From Deltaproteobacteria bacterium (GTDB lineage Bacteria; Desulfobacterota; Desulfobacteria; Desulfobacterales; ETH-SRB1), in the NCBI GenBank assembly GCA_019314185.1, contig JAFCZU010000008.1, positions 1 to 36,818 of the forward strand: DNA of 36,818 nt, in the 5' to 3' direction. The translations under genes and the position numbers were made by a program. Under the pieces are notes generated by a model, which saw only the letters and a program-made list of their open reading frames with translations, was not told where the DNA came from and did no database searches. The stretch's first letter is position 1, and each line of letters starts with the position of its first letter. Of this stretch, positions 16,521-27,100 are shown one piece after another.

Positions 16521-16910
16521 ATGAAAAAAAAATCACTGAAAATTATCGGTTTTTGTTGCATGAATGCTTTTGGCGGAGAGAAAAATTTTTCCGGCAGCAG
16601 TAGAGTTGCATTCGATCCAAATGTCAAAATTGTTACACTTCCGTGTAGCAGTAAGGTGGAGATACTTGGAATTCTCAAGGCATTTGAATCCGGTGCTGAT
16701 GGTGTGTTTGTCCTCGGTTGTCCTGAAGGAGAATGCCGGCTTCTTAACGGAAATCATAGAGCACAAAATATAGTCAACTATGTAAAGGCCATGCTGGATG
16801 AAATAGGAATTGAGAGTTGCCGCCTGGAGATGTTTCAACTTGGAACTTCTGAATTTCAAAGTCTTGATCAGGTTACTCAGGCTATGATTTCAAGAATTGA
16901 GTCATTATAA
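16521..16910 (+). CDS. MvhD-like [2Fe-2S] protein, divergent
   Basis: A 129-residue protein of the MvhD/FlpD family, small Fe-S subunits that carry electrons to HdrA. Cysteines 12, 13, 42, 67 and 72 keep most of the family pattern (FCC, LPCSSKV, LGCPEGEC), but the third Cys of the N-terminal CCxxC motif, present as Cys17 in the second copy at 27188-27604, is Phe here in FCCMNAFGGE. The cluster may therefore be altered. It is the first gene after leader 2 and its stop touches the next start (TAA then ATG at 16911). No ribosome site is evident; the terminator's T-run ends 11 bases before the start. Its position suggests an electron carrier dedicated to the glutamate synthase-like proteins that follow. 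Confidence 0.8.
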   Translation: MKKKSLKIIGFCCMNAFGGEKNFSGSSRVAFDPNVKIVTLPCSSKVEILGILKAFESGADGVFVLGCPEGECRLLNGNHRAQNIVNYVKAMLDEIGIESCRLEMFQLGTSEFQSLDQVTQAMISRIESL

Positions 16911-18320
16911 ATGCCGAAAAAATACAACATTCAAACAAAAGCAGCAGCGCCGAGGTTTTCTCGTATCGGAAAAAGCACCATTCTTGACTGGGAAGCAGGA
17001 TGTTTGCGCTGTTTCAAGTGTGTCAAGCGCAAATGTATATATGGCGCTTATAATGAGAGAACGTTTGACATTAAACAACTAACCGATACAATTGATAATA
17101 TCTGCAAAAATTGCCTTGTATGTGTCCAATCCTGTCCAGGCCAAATAATCAGCAAGGTTCTAAACCCGGAATACAATGCTATGGGTGATTCTTACTGGAC
17201 TCCTGATATTATTTCAAGACAGTGGGATCAGGCTGAAACAGGGAATATACCTGTGTCCGGCGCAGGTTATCCCGGCCCATTTTCCGGTCCTGGGTTCGAT
17301 AACATGTGGACCGACATGTCTGAAATTGTCCGCCCCACACGAGACGGAATTCACGGCCGGGAATATATTAACACATCGGTAAGCCTTGGCAGGAAGCTCT
17401 CCGTCCTTACATTTGATAATAATGGAAAACCGCTGCTCGATGCTCCGAAGAATATAGAAATTCCAATTCCAATGATATTCGGACAGCTTCCATTCGGGAG
17501 CCTGAGCAAAGATGTATATATTGCCATGGCATGGGCTGCCATGGAACTAAATACACTGATCGAGATACCTGCGGATTCCTGGGATACGTATTTGGAACCT
17601 TACGCAAGTCATATTATACCGGTATTGTCCGCGGAACAGATAGAAACATGCAAACATCTGATTGAGCCAGCACAGATTGTTGAAATCCAGGACTCCGGTA
17701 AAAACAAGAATATCATTAAAACACTGAAGAAAAAACAGAGCAATAGATTGGTAATGATAAAGATTGCTCTTAATGAAAACAGTTGCAAACGCGCTGAAGC
17801 CCTCACAAAGGCCGGAGCCGACATTATACATTTTTATGCCGACCGGAATGGAAATACATATGGCAAAAAGAAGACCAGTTTTATTAAAGATATGGTGCGA
17901 GATGTACATAACCATCTGGTAAACGCGGGAATTAGAGACAGTGTCTCTATTATCAGCAGCGGCGGTATCGCTATGGCTGAACATGTGGCAAAGTCAATCA
18001 TATGCGGAGCAGATGCTGTAGCAGTAGATATTCCCCTTCTTCTGGCTTTTGAATGCCGTATGTGCTTGCAATGTAAAAAAGGCCTTGCCTGTCCGGTTGA
18101 AATCGAAAATATCCATCCAGAGTGGGGCAAAACCCGAATTATGAATCTTATGGCTGCCTGGAGAAATCAAACAATAGAAGTGCTTGGCGCTATGGGTATT
18201 CGTGAGGTCAAACGGCTTAGAGGGGAAATAGGACGAGCCATGTTTTTCAAGGATCTTGAAGCACAAACCTTTGGCAAGCTTTTTGGCGCCAGGATTGAGA
18301 CAAAAAAAATTGAGAGGTGA
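16911..18320 (+). CDS. Divergent GltB2-like Fe-S/FMN-fold protein lacking synthase motifs
   Basis: A 469-residue relative of the ferredoxin-FMN glutamate synthase subunit. It retains two N-terminal four-Cys clusters (C31, C34, C37, C42 and C65, C68, C71, C75), the linker SYWTPDIISRQWDQAETG shared with the next gene, an FMN phosphate-site-like ISSGGIAMAEH near 348-358, and a C-terminal Cys cluster (C382, C385, C388, C394). The hallmark segments are gone: STGEGG is replaced around 217-226 by IEIPADSWDT, GQGAKPG by QIVEIQDSGKN, and the GGTGAAP loop by YADRNGNTYG. It is therefore unlikely to be an active synthase and may be an electron-transfer or scaffold subunit paired with the canonical paralogue at 18408-19904. 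It starts immediately after the MvhD-like gene. Confidence 0.75.
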   Translation: MPKKYNIQTKAAAPRFSRIGKSTILDWEAGCLRCFKCVKRKCIYGAYNERTFDIKQLTDTIDNICKNCLVCVQSCPGQIISKVLNPEYNAMGDSYWTPDIISRQWDQAETGNIPVSGAGYPGPFSGPGFDNMWTDMSEIVRPTRDGIHGREYINTSVSLGRKLSVLTFDNNGKPLLDAPKNIEIPIPMIFGQLPFGSLSKDVYIAMAWAAMELNTLIEIPADSWDTYLEPYASHIIPVLSAEQIETCKHLIEPAQIVEIQDSGKNKNIIKTLKKKQSNRLVMIKIALNENSCKRAEALTKAGADIIHFYADRNGNTYGKKKTSFIKDMVRDVHNHLVNAGIRDSVSIISSGGIAMAEHVAKSIICGADAVAVDIPLLLAFECRMCLQCKKGLACPVEIENIHPEWGKTRIMNLMAAWRNQTIEVLGAMGIREVKRLRGEIGRAMFFKDLEAQTFGKLFGARIETKKIER

Positions 18321-18407
18321 ATGGTTGAATAGCGCAAATGAGCTTTCACCTTTGAACTTTGAACATTAAGCTTTTCAATTTGCATGAATTGAGGATTCAG
18401 AAACTAA

Positions 18408-19904
18408 ATGAGCGGTCAGACCAATAATACTTCAACACTTCCGGAGATCAGAAGAACGCCGGACCGGTTCAGAAATGCTATAGGCAAATACAGGCTCCTC
18501 AGGAGCAATGCATGTGTAGCATGCGGAAAATGCGCTGAGATTTGCCCCTATGGTGTGCACGTAAAACGAAATAATAAAATGGCTGTGCCGAAGAGTTATC
18601 TTTGTATCGGACCCGAGTGTAATAAATGCGTAGAAGGCTGCCCGGAAAACGCTCTCATACTAAAAAAGAATCCTCTGACTGATGTAATAGGAGATCGGAG
18701 ATGGACGCCGGATCTTTTGATCAGCACCTGGTATATGGCTGAAACAGGCAAAGTTCCTCCCGGAAATATTGAATATAAGATCGGAGACTCAGGAGGCGGT
18801 TTTGACAAAATTCGTTTTCACTATACCGGAAAGCAGGCTCCGGAATTGGATGCAAGCAAATTTTCTACAAGTATTCGTCTTAATAAGAGGAACGACAACA
18901 GGGCTGATCTGGGAATAGATATTCCTGTTTACGGCGGCGGCATGTCTTACGGTTCAATCAACTTAAAGACGATGGTCGCAAGGGCAAGAGCCTGGAAAGC
19001 CTGGAATTCCTTTACTTGCACAGGAGAAGGAGGATATCCTGAAGAACTCTATCCCTACGATAATCATGTCATAACACAGGTGGCAACGGGGCTTTTCGGC
19101 GTACGGGAAGAAACAATTCAGCGTGTTAAAATAGTTGAATTCAAGTATGCTCAGGGCGCCAAGCCAGGACTTGGCGGACATCTGCTTGGAGCCAAAGTAA
19201 CCCCGGAAGTAGCAAGGATGAGAGAAGCAGTTCCAGGGGCATCTCTGTTCTCTCCCTTCCCTTTTCACAGCGTGTATTCAGTGGAAGATCATAAAAAACA
19301 TATTGACTGGATCAAGGAAATAAACCCTGACACATTGGTTTCCGTGAAGGTTTCAACGCCTACTGATGTAGATATGGTAGCTGTGGGAAGTTACCATGCA
19401 GGCGCTCATATCATACATCTTGACGGAAGTTATGGCGGCACCGGCGCTGCTCCTGAAATCGCCAAAAAGAATATTGCCATGCCTATAGAATACGCAATCG
19501 TAAAGGTTCACAACTTTTTGAAACAGGAGGGTATCCGCGACAAAATAACGGTCATCGCAAGCGGGGGAATACGTACTGCCTTTGATGCGGCAAAAGCGAT
19601 AGCTCTTGGGGCGGATGGGGTTGTAATAGGTACGGCAGAACTGGTAGCGCTTGGATGCATACGCTGCACAAACTGTGAAAGCGGTCGAGGATGTGCCAGG
19701 GGTATTGCAACGACAGATCCTGAACTGGTTAAACTTATTGATGTTGATTGGGCAACCCAGAGGCTGATCAATCTTTTTGCCGCCTGGCGATCCCAGTTTA
19801 TAAAGATACTCCAGATGCTTGGAATGAGAGATATAAAAGAACTGACAGGCAGGACTGATTGTTTAAGGCATCTCGATTATAAAGAGCCCGGAGTTGGTGT
19901 TTAA
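18408..19904 (+). CDS. Glutamate synthase, ferredoxin-FMN (GltB2-type) subunit
   Basis: A 498-residue canonical synthase subunit. Two N-terminal Fe-S motifs (C36, C39, C42, C46; then C66, C71, C74, C78), the FMN barrel with CTGEGGYPEE at about 204-213, KYAQGAKPGLGG at 246-257 and GSYGGTGAAPE in the 340s, then IASGGIRTAFDAAKA for FMN phosphate binding and CIRCTNCESGRGC as the C-terminal Fe-S site. It should form glutamate from 2-oxoglutarate and ammonia, with ammonia from the downstream amidotransferase-GXGXG fusion. There is no GltD partner in this operon, so electrons probably come from ferredoxin or the Hdr/MvhD proteins; this is inference. A GAGGA sequence 13 bases upstream of the ATG is a weak ribosome site. 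Confidence 0.92.
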   Translation: MSGQTNNTSTLPEIRRTPDRFRNAIGKYRLLRSNACVACGKCAEICPYGVHVKRNNKMAVPKSYLCIGPECNKCVEGCPENALILKKNPLTDVIGDRRWTPDLLISTWYMAETGKVPPGNIEYKIGDSGGGFDKIRFHYTGKQAPELDASKFSTSIRLNKRNDNRADLGIDIPVYGGGMSYGSINLKTMVARARAWKAWNSFTCTGEGGYPEELYPYDNHVITQVATGLFGVREETIQRVKIVEFKYAQGAKPGLGGHLLGAKVTPEVARMREAVPGASLFSPFPFHSVYSVEDHKKHIDWIKEINPDTLVSVKVSTPTDVDMVAVGSYHAGAHIIHLDGSYGGTGAAPEIAKKNIAMPIEYAIVKVHNFLKQEGIRDKITVIASGGIRTAFDAAKAIALGADGVVIGTAELVALGCIRCTNCESGRGCARGIATTDPELVKLIDVDWATQRLINLFAAWRSQFIKILQMLGMRDIKELTGRTDCLRHLDYKEPGVGV

Positions 19905-19908
19905 AAAT

Positions 19909-22497
19909 ATGAAAACAGCTTTTATAAATAAAATCAAAAACTCCCGAAAAAATCTTTACCCCGTTCCTCCGTCCGCACATTATAAGGATGCTGAGGAAGG
20001 AGGATGTGGGGTTACCGGTTTTGCATGTACAATTCCGGTAAGAGGAAAACACATATTTGAACCGTCCCGGCTTATGCACAACAGGGGGAATGGAAAAGGC
20101 GGCGGCATAGCTGCTGTGGGTCTGGTCGCTGAAGATCTCGGAGTAACAGAAGAAGTGCTGAATGAGTGCTACCTTATCCAGATCGCTCTTTTAGACCCAA
20201 CCGCACGGAAGGAAATAGAAGAAAAATTCATTAAACCTTATATGGAGATTTCTTCAGAGGGTAAGATTCCCGCGGTAGATGATTACAGGGAAGTGGAGGA
20301 GCTTGAAATAAGGCCGCCGGATGTATGGCGTTACTTTGTCAGAGTTAAACAGGATGTGCTTTCGAAATTTGCCGTAAAAAACAAACTGGAAGACATGGAT
20401 TCGAGAAGAGTGGAAGATGAGTTCATCTGGCAGAATACAATCCGGCTCAATCAGGCTTTTTATGACACGCAGGGAGACAAAAAGGCGTTTGTTCTATCTC
20501 ATGGCCGTAATATGATGATCCTTAAAATCGTCGGATATGCGGAAAAGGTGGCGCAATATTATAAACTGGAAAATGTAAGAGCGCACGCATGGATAGCACA
20601 TCAGAGATATCCTACCAAAGGGCGGGTATGGCACCCTGCCGGAGCGCATCCTTTCATGGGATTAGACGAAGCCCTTGTTCATAATGGAGATTTTGCAAAT
20701 TACTATTCTGTAGCAGAATATCTGAGACAGAAAAACATATATCCACACTTTCAAACAGATACCGAAGTTGCTGTATTGATGTATGATCTTCTGAATCGCG
20801 TCTATGGGTACCCTCTGGAGTACATTATAGAAGCTCTTGCGCCAACAACTGAAATGGATTTTGACCAGCTTCCTGAGGAAAAGCAGAAGATATACCACCT
20901 GCTTCAATCTATACACATCCATGGATCTCCTGACGGTCCGTGGTTCTTTATCATTGCCCGCAACGATTTTTACCACAAACAGTTTCAATTGAGTGGAATA
21001 ACTGATACCGCCATGCTTCGACCGCAGGTCTTTGCTTTTCACGATGGTGAGGTTCAGGTGGGTCTTATATGCTCTGAAAAACAGGCCATAGATGCTACGC
21101 TGGCAAGTCTTGCGGAAGAAGACAGCAGGATTTGCCCTGTTGCTGACAAATACTGGAATGCCAGAGGAGGAAGCCATACAGACGGAGGCGCTTTTATTTT
21201 TAATATAAGCGATGATCCTGAAAATCCCGGACATAAGCGCATGGTATGCACCGACAAATTCGGTAAAAAAGTAGAGGTGTCAAAAAATCAGCAGGCTTGC
21301 GATATGAGCCTAATTATAAATGTGCCTGATCTCTCTGATGCACTCGCAAAAACTATTTCAGAATACTTAGACAGCGCTGATGCCAACGGACTCTATACCT
21401 TTATAAAAGAACAGATTCAGTCAGGTGATTTTAACAAACTCCGTTGGTGCTGCGAAAAGATATCGGAAAAGAGCGTTGAAGACGATGGAAAAAAGCAAAC
21501 AGCCATTGACGCACTTACTTTTCTCAACGACCTCAGGTATTCGACAGGAGCTTTGAAGAGAAGCTCCGTGCTTTATATCATAAGAAGAACGCTGAAGAAA
21601 ATATTTGGAACTGTTGTTTCCATAGGTTCTGATGATGAAAGTACTTTCCGCCTGATCACATGGAATACAAGAAATGACCTCATTGCACCGGTTGGAAAAC
21701 AGAGCACGCTTGTTTTGAACGGCGCTGGCTTTCCACCCGAAGGAGATGATTGTGACGCCAGGCTGGTCTGTGATGCATATTCTGCAGGATGGAAGAAATT
21801 TATATGTTATGGATATCGAGGACAACGATTTCTCGGGTGTGGATTGGGTCCAAAAACCAATGACGTACAGATAGATGTCTATGGCAGCTCAGGCGATTAC
21901 CTTGCATCAGGAATCGACGGCATGACAATCAGAGTGCACGGAAACGCCCAGGACCAGCTCGGTCAGATATTAAAATTGGGCAAACTAATTATCTATGGTG
22001 ATGCAGGACAGACATTCATGTACGGCGCAAAGGGAGGGGAAGTTTACGTTATGGGAAACGTTGCCGGCAGGCCCTTTGTCAATGCTACCGGCAGGCCGAG
22101 GGCAGTTATCAATGGAACAGCGCTCGATTATCTCGCAGAATCTTTTATGGCAGGTGATCCCATGAATGGGGGCGGATTTGTCATATTGAACGGAATGGAA
22201 TTCGACAATGAAGGTGGCCCACAGCCACAGGCAACACCGTATTCCGGTTCAAATATTTTTTCTCTGGCCTCCGGCGGAGCCATATATGTGCGTGATCCGC
22301 ACAACATGCTCGTAGAGGAACAATTAAACGGAGGCGCTTTTGATAGGTTAAACAAGGAAGACTGGCGGCTTATACTCCCCTATCTCAAGGAAAATGAACG
22401 CCTTTTCAACATATCAATAGAAAAAGATCTTCTTGTAGTTGACGGAAACAGTAAGAATCCGGAAGAGGTTTATAAAAAAATAGTGCCTAAACGGTAA
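19909..22497 (+). CDS. Glutamate synthase amidotransferase-GXGXG fusion (GltB1-GltB3 type)
   Basis: An 862-residue two-domain protein. The N-terminal class II amidotransferase has its nucleophile Cys at residue 33 in EEGGCGVTGFA, so a 32-residue propeptide must be removed; HQRYPTKGRVWHPAGAHPF and VHNGDFANY are further glutaminase signatures. From about residue 560 the GXGXG beta-helix follows, with glycine-rich turns such as VYGSSGDYLASGIDG and VYVMGNVAGRPFVNATG. The longest frame begins with TTG at 19894, inside the upstream gene; ATG 19909 is preferred because it is a standard start. Combined with 18408-19904 it provides every core glutamate synthase domain. The domain partnering differs from the minus-strand system at 1-4116, where GXGXG is joined to GltD. 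The next gene begins eight bases after the stop. Confidence 0.9.
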   Translation: MKTAFINKIKNSRKNLYPVPPSAHYKDAEEGGCGVTGFACTIPVRGKHIFEPSRLMHNRGNGKGGGIAAVGLVAEDLGVTEEVLNECYLIQIALLDPTARKEIEEKFIKPYMEISSEGKIPAVDDYREVEELEIRPPDVWRYFVRVKQDVLSKFAVKNKLEDMDSRRVEDEFIWQNTIRLNQAFYDTQGDKKAFVLSHGRNMMILKIVGYAEKVAQYYKLENVRAHAWIAHQRYPTKGRVWHPAGAHPFMGLDEALVHNGDFANYYSVAEYLRQKNIYPHFQTDTEVAVLMYDLLNRVYGYPLEYIIEALAPTTEMDFDQLPEEKQKIYHLLQSIHIHGSPDGPWFFIIARNDFYHKQFQLSGITDTAMLRPQVFAFHDGEVQVGLICSEKQAIDATLASLAEEDSRICPVADKYWNARGGSHTDGGAFIFNISDDPENPGHKRMVCTDKFGKKVEVSKNQQACDMSLIINVPDLSDALAKTISEYLDSADANGLYTFIKEQIQSGDFNKLRWCCEKISEKSVEDDGKKQTAIDALTFLNDLRYSTGALKRSSVLYIIRRTLKKIFGTVVSIGSDDESTFRLITWNTRNDLIAPVGKQSTLVLNGAGFPPEGDDCDARLVCDAYSAGWKKFICYGYRGQRFLGCGLGPKTNDVQIDVYGSSGDYLASGIDGMTIRVHGNAQDQLGQILKLGKLIIYGDAGQTFMYGAKGGEVYVMGNVAGRPFVNATGRPRAVINGTALDYLAESFMAGDPMNGGGFVILNGMEFDNEGGPQPQATPYSGSNIFSLASGGAIYVRDPHNMLVEEQLNGGAFDRLNKEDWRLILPYLKENERLFNISIEKDLLVVDGNSKNPEEVYKKIVPKR

Positions 22498-22505
22498 AAA
22501 ACACT

Positions 22506-23075
22506 ATGAAAGCAAACAATGAAATAACAAAGATAGATTTTGATTTTGCAAAAAAGGCAGCGTCAGATAGTGGCGTGGACTTGTTTGCATGTTATCAGTG
22601 CGGAAAATGCACCAATGGATGTCCGGTAACCTTTGCCATGGATTATCTTCCGCATCAGATTATTAGAATGGTTCAACTCGGCCTTTCGGAAGAAATTTTA
22701 CACGCAAGAAGTATGTGGATATGCGCGTCGTGTGAAACATGTTTTACTCGATGTCCCAATGAAATAGATATACCAAAGCTGATGGACTACATAAAGCGCT
22801 GGACATTAAGTCAAGAAGAAAAACCGGTGGAAAGAAGTATCGTTGCTTTTCACCAGGCATTCTTACGTAATATCAGGAGGTTTGGGCGGATCAATGAAGT
22901 CTTTCTTATGGGATCATATCAGTTAAAAACCGCTGCAGCAGAAAAAAAAATAAACGCAAAAGAGATATTTTCGAATCTTAAACTCGGCTTACAGATGCTG
23001 AAACGAGGCCGTCTCTCTTTTATTTCTCATAAAACCGGCGGAAAGGAAGCAGTCAGAAAGCTGTTTAAAAAATAA
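22506..23075 (+). CDS. hdrC: Heterodisulfide reductase subunit C-like protein (HdrC)
   Basis: A 189-residue ferredoxin-type subunit with two complete [4Fe-4S] motifs, CYQCGKCTNGCPV (about 29-41) and CASCETCFTRCPNEIDIP (about 77-94), separated by the helical DYLPHQIIRMVQLGL segment typical of HdrC. It relays electrons between HdrA and HdrB. The C-terminal 70 residues are basic and helical. It begins eight bases after the glutamate synthase fusion gene and is the first of hdrC-hdrB-hdrA. The close packing with glt genes is the main reason to regard the whole as one operon. There is no clear ribosome site, so coupling to the upstream gene is likely. Confidence 0.88.
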   Translation: MKANNEITKIDFDFAKKAASDSGVDLFACYQCGKCTNGCPVTFAMDYLPHQIIRMVQLGLSEEILHARSMWICASCETCFTRCPNEIDIPKLMDYIKRWTLSQEEKPVERSIVAFHQAFLRNIRRFGRINEVFLMGSYQLKTAAAEKKINAKEIFSNLKLGLQMLKRGRLSFISHKTGGKEAVRKLFKK

Positions 23076-23141
23076 AGGACATCTTTCAAAACAGGTCAAT
23101 AGACAGAACACCTTAACCTTAGGCATTTTAGGCATTTCTTT

Positions 23142-23969
23142 ATGGACGTAACATACTATCCGGGCTGTTCTCTTGAGTCATCTGCAAGAGAATATAATGA
23201 ATCGATAAAGGCTGTGTGCGCTGCGCTTGATATACGCCTGCATGAACTTTGTGACTGGACATGCTGCGGAGCTACTTCGGCACACAGTCTGGATGAAGAC
23301 CTGGCTCTGTCGCTTCCGGCGCTGAATCTGTCAAAAGCCGAACAGTCAGGAAATAACATGCTGGTTCCCTGCCCTCTCTGTTACAACCGGTTGAAACGGG
23401 CACAGAAAGCTGCTGTTAAATCCGATATAGACATCTATGATCTGGCATCATTCATGGGGCAAACCGAATGGATTGAAAAGATACGGTCTCGTGTTAAATC
23501 TCCTCTTAATGCTGTAAAGGCTGTCTGTTACTACGGGTGTATGTCAAACAGACCCCCGAAGGTCACTGAAAATGCAGATTATGAGAATCCATGCGATATG
23601 GATAACATAGCTTCAGCATTAGGAATTGATGTAAGGCCGTGGTCTTACAAGACAGACTGCTGCGGGGCAAGTTTCTCTGTATCTCGCCCGGATATTGTGC
23701 ATACCCTGGTTAAAAAACTTTATGACAAGGCGCTTGAAACCGACGCGGAATGTATAATCGTATCCTGTCAAATGTGTCAGGCCAATTTAGATCTTTACCA
23801 AAAAGAAATTTCCATGAAATTCGGCAGAAATTACAAAATACCGATCTTCTATTTTACAGAGCTTATCGGCCTTGCGTTCGGACTCAAAGGGATATCCACC
23901 TGGCTCAAACGGCACATGGTGGATCCGATTTCGTTTTTGAAAGAGAGAAAGCTTTTGAACCTAAAATGA
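23142..23969 (+). CDS. hdrB: Heterodisulfide reductase subunit B-like protein (HdrB)
   Basis: A 275-residue protein with two intact CCG domains: YYPGCSLESSA ... CCGATSAHS ... PCPLC in the first half, and YYGCMSNRPP ... DCCGASFSVS ... SCQMCQ in the second. In methanogen HdrB these cysteines hold non-cubane [4Fe-4S] clusters that reduce a disulfide; in bacteria the true substrate is usually unknown. A 66-base gap separates it from hdrC. In the MetVF-containing Hdr sets of acetogens the equivalent subunit belongs to a methylene-tetrahydrofolate reductase complex, which fits the downstream genes here. Confidence 0.9.
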   Translation: MDVTYYPGCSLESSAREYNESIKAVCAALDIRLHELCDWTCCGATSAHSLDEDLALSLPALNLSKAEQSGNNMLVPCPLCYNRLKRAQKAAVKSDIDIYDLASFMGQTEWIEKIRSRVKSPLNAVKAVCYYGCMSNRPPKVTENADYENPCDMDNIASALGIDVRPWSYKTDCCGASFSVSRPDIVHTLVKKLYDKALETDAECIIVSCQMCQANLDLYQKEISMKFGRNYKIPIFYFTELIGLAFGLKGISTWLKRHMVDPISFLKERKLLNLK

Positions 23970-23984
23970 GCGATCAGCCATTAG

Positions 23985-24030
23985 ACTTTTAGCAATTAGC
24001 ACAATAATTTCAATATATTGCTAAAAGTCA
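23985..24030. repeat. Inverted repeat between hdrB and hdrA
   Basis: Perfect 12-base arms GACTTTTAGCAA and TTGCTAAAAGTC with a 22-base loop. No T-run follows on either strand. It could be an mRNA-processing or partial-termination structure; similar AATTGCTAA motifs recur near 24085. Confidence 0.5.
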
Positions 24031-24146
24031 AGATTTCACCTAATAGGTAAAAATTGAATCGTTACTAACCATCTAAAATAATAAGAGCTAATTGCTAACA
24101 GCTTAACGTAGGTATAAGTAACTTAAGTCAGAATTTTATTAAAGCA

Positions 24147-27100
24147 ATGACAAACACACAAACAACAGAGCCAACAGGCGCGGTAATGGTTATAGGCGGA
24201 GGGATTGCCGGCATGCAGGCATCTCTTGATCTTGCTGAATCAGGATATCTGGTTTATCTTGTCGAGCGCAGCAGTTCCATAGGCGGCAGGATGAGTCAGT
24301 TAGACAAGACCTTTCCTACTAACGACTGTGCCATGTGCATGATATCTCCCAAGCTTATCGGATGTGCCAGTCATCCCAATATACGTATCATTACATTGGC
24401 TGAACTCGTCAGGCTTGAGGGATCTGTAGGTAATTTTACCGCGGTTATTAAGAAGCATCCTCGTTATATAGACCCTGACAAGTGTGTGGGATGTGGTATA
24501 TGCGCACAAAAATGTCCGTCAAGAGTTGCGGATGAATATAACGAGGGTTTGAATATCCGGAAAGCCGTATATCTTCTTTATCCTCAAGCGGTCCCTCTTG
24601 TATACGCGATCGACAAGGAACACTGTATTTATTTTAAAAAGGGGAAATGCCGCATCTGTGAAAAGGTCTGCAAAAATAATGCGATAGATTTCAACCAGAC
24701 CGAAGAAGAATTGCCGCTAAAAGTTGGGTCGGTTATACTTTCATCCGGGTTGGATTTGTTCAAGGCGGAAAAAGCTCCCGAATACGGCTACGGAAGATAC
24801 GAAAATGTTATAACAAGCATGGAGTTTGAAAGATACCTGTCGGCAACAGGTCCTACGGATGGACATATAGTAAGACCTTCAGACAAAACCCTTCCGGAAA
24901 AAACGGCATGGATTCAGTGCGTTGGCTCCAGAGAATCCATTAGAAGCGGAAGAGAATTTTGTTCTTCCATATGCTGCATGGCCGCCACAAAGGAAGCAGT
25001 TATTGCAAACGATCATCATTCCGAGCTCATGCCCACGATCTTCTATATGGATTTAAGAGCGCAGGGAAAGGGATTCGATGCATATTGTGTACGCGCAAAA
25101 GAACAAAACAACGTTCGTTATATAAGATCGATGATCTCCAGAGTTGCCGAAAATCCGACGACCAAAGATCTTGTCCTTACATACCAGGACCAGAATACAG
25201 GTGAAAAACGTGAAGAGACCTTTTCAATGGTGGTTCTTTCGGTGGGAGTTTCTCCATCTAAAAAAGGAAGGCTTTTAGCGGAACAACTCAAGATTGATTT
25301 GAATCCATACGGATTTATCAAAACACAAAAGGGTAATCCGCTCTGTACGTCGCAAGAAGGAGTTTATGTATGCGGAGGATTTGAAGGGCCCAAGGATATA
25401 CCTGAAACCGTGGCCCAGGCAAGCGCCGCTGCAGCGCGGGCTTCTCTTCCAATTGCTTCATCACGGGGACATGAAATCACGCTGCCTTCCACTCCTCCCG
25501 AGCGGTCCCTTTTTAGCTGTAAACCAAGAACCGGGATATTTGTATGTTGCTGCGGAACCAATATTGCAGGGGTTGTGGATGTACAAGCTGTGGCTGAATA
25601 TGCCCAGCAGTTACCGGATGTAGTGTTCTCAACTGTTTTCCTTTTTGCCTGTTCGACCGATTCTAAAACGCAGATGAAAGAACTGATTTTAGAACATAAT
25701 ATAAACCGTGTGCTGGTTGCATCCTGTTCTCCCAAGACGCATGAGGAACTTTTCAGGGATACACTGCGGGAAGCAGGTCTTAACCCGTATCTTCTGGAAA
25801 TGGCGAACATCAGGAACCAGTGTTCATGGGTTCACTCAAGTAAACCGGAATTAGCCACACAAAAAGCCAAAGACTTGATTCGAATGTCGGCAAGGCGTGT
25901 AGCTCTCCAGGTACCCATTGTGAGTAAACCTGTCTCCGTTATTCCTGCAGGTCTTGTTGTAGGAGGAGGACTTGCAGGTCTCACAGCCGCTCTCGAACTT
26001 GCAGATCATGGATTTGAAACCCACCTTGTGGAACAGGCTGCCGAAATGGGAGGCCGCCATCTTAATGATTTACCGGATTCAGATGGATTTAATCCAAAAT
26101 CACATGTAACAGAACTTATAGAAAAGGTTGAGGAACATAAGCATATCACGATTCATAATGGTGCTGTGGCAGAAAAATTTAGCGGACATGTAGGAAACTT
26201 TCTTACAGAAATAAAAGAAAGTAACAAAACAACGGTATCGGTTCGGCACGGTATCGGAATTATTGCAACAGGCGCGGAGCAATACATACCTGATGAATAT
26301 CTGTATGGAAAAAATTCTCATGTTATTACACAAAGTGAACTTCAATGGCGAATTAATAACAGGCCGGACCGTATAAAATCTTTCGGCTCAGTAGTAATGA
26401 TACAATGCGTGGGATCAAGAACCGAAGAGCATCCCTATTGCAGCCGGGTATGCTGCACTCAAGCTGTTGAAAATGCTCTCAAACTCAAAGATTTAAATCC
26501 GGATATTAATGTAATTGTTCTTTACAGAGATATTCGGACATTTGGTTTTAAAGAACTTTTATATAAGGAAGCCCGTAAAAAGGGTGTTATTTTTGTCCTG
26601 TACGAAAAAAAAGCTTCTCCCGAGGTTTTTGAAGATAAGGGTAAATTAAAGATAAGCTTTGCAGAACCTTCATTAGGACGCCGGGTGATTATTTCACCTG
26701 ACAGGGTTGTATTGAGTACAGCGCTCAGACCCCACAATATGACTTCACAGATATCCGATGTCTTTAAGCTTTCGAGGGATGATCAAGGCTTCCTTCTTGA
26801 GGCGCATGTCAAGCTCCGGCCTTTAGATTTTGCAACCGATGGAATGTTCTTATGCGGAGACGGACACAGTCCAAAATTTCCGGAAGAGACTATATCACAG
26901 GCAGCCGGAGCAGCAGGAAGAGCAATGTCGATTCTTGCTAAGAATGCCATTCATGTGGGACCATCGTCAGAGGTAGATCCTGAACTCTGCGCAGCCTGTT
27001 TGACTTGTGTCAGGACATGCCCGTATCATGTTCCATTTATCAACGAAGACGGGGTTTCACAAATTGATCCTGCTCGTTGTCGGGGATGCGGGATGTGCGC

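Noticed and set aside
20662..21234. Minus-strand open frame of 190 codons
   Set aside because: It lies antisense within the amidotransferase-GXGXG gene and has no ribosome site or recognisable motifs. The frames antisense to the NifA-like gene at 34010-34576 and to the adaptor remnant at 8029-8580 were dropped for the same reason.
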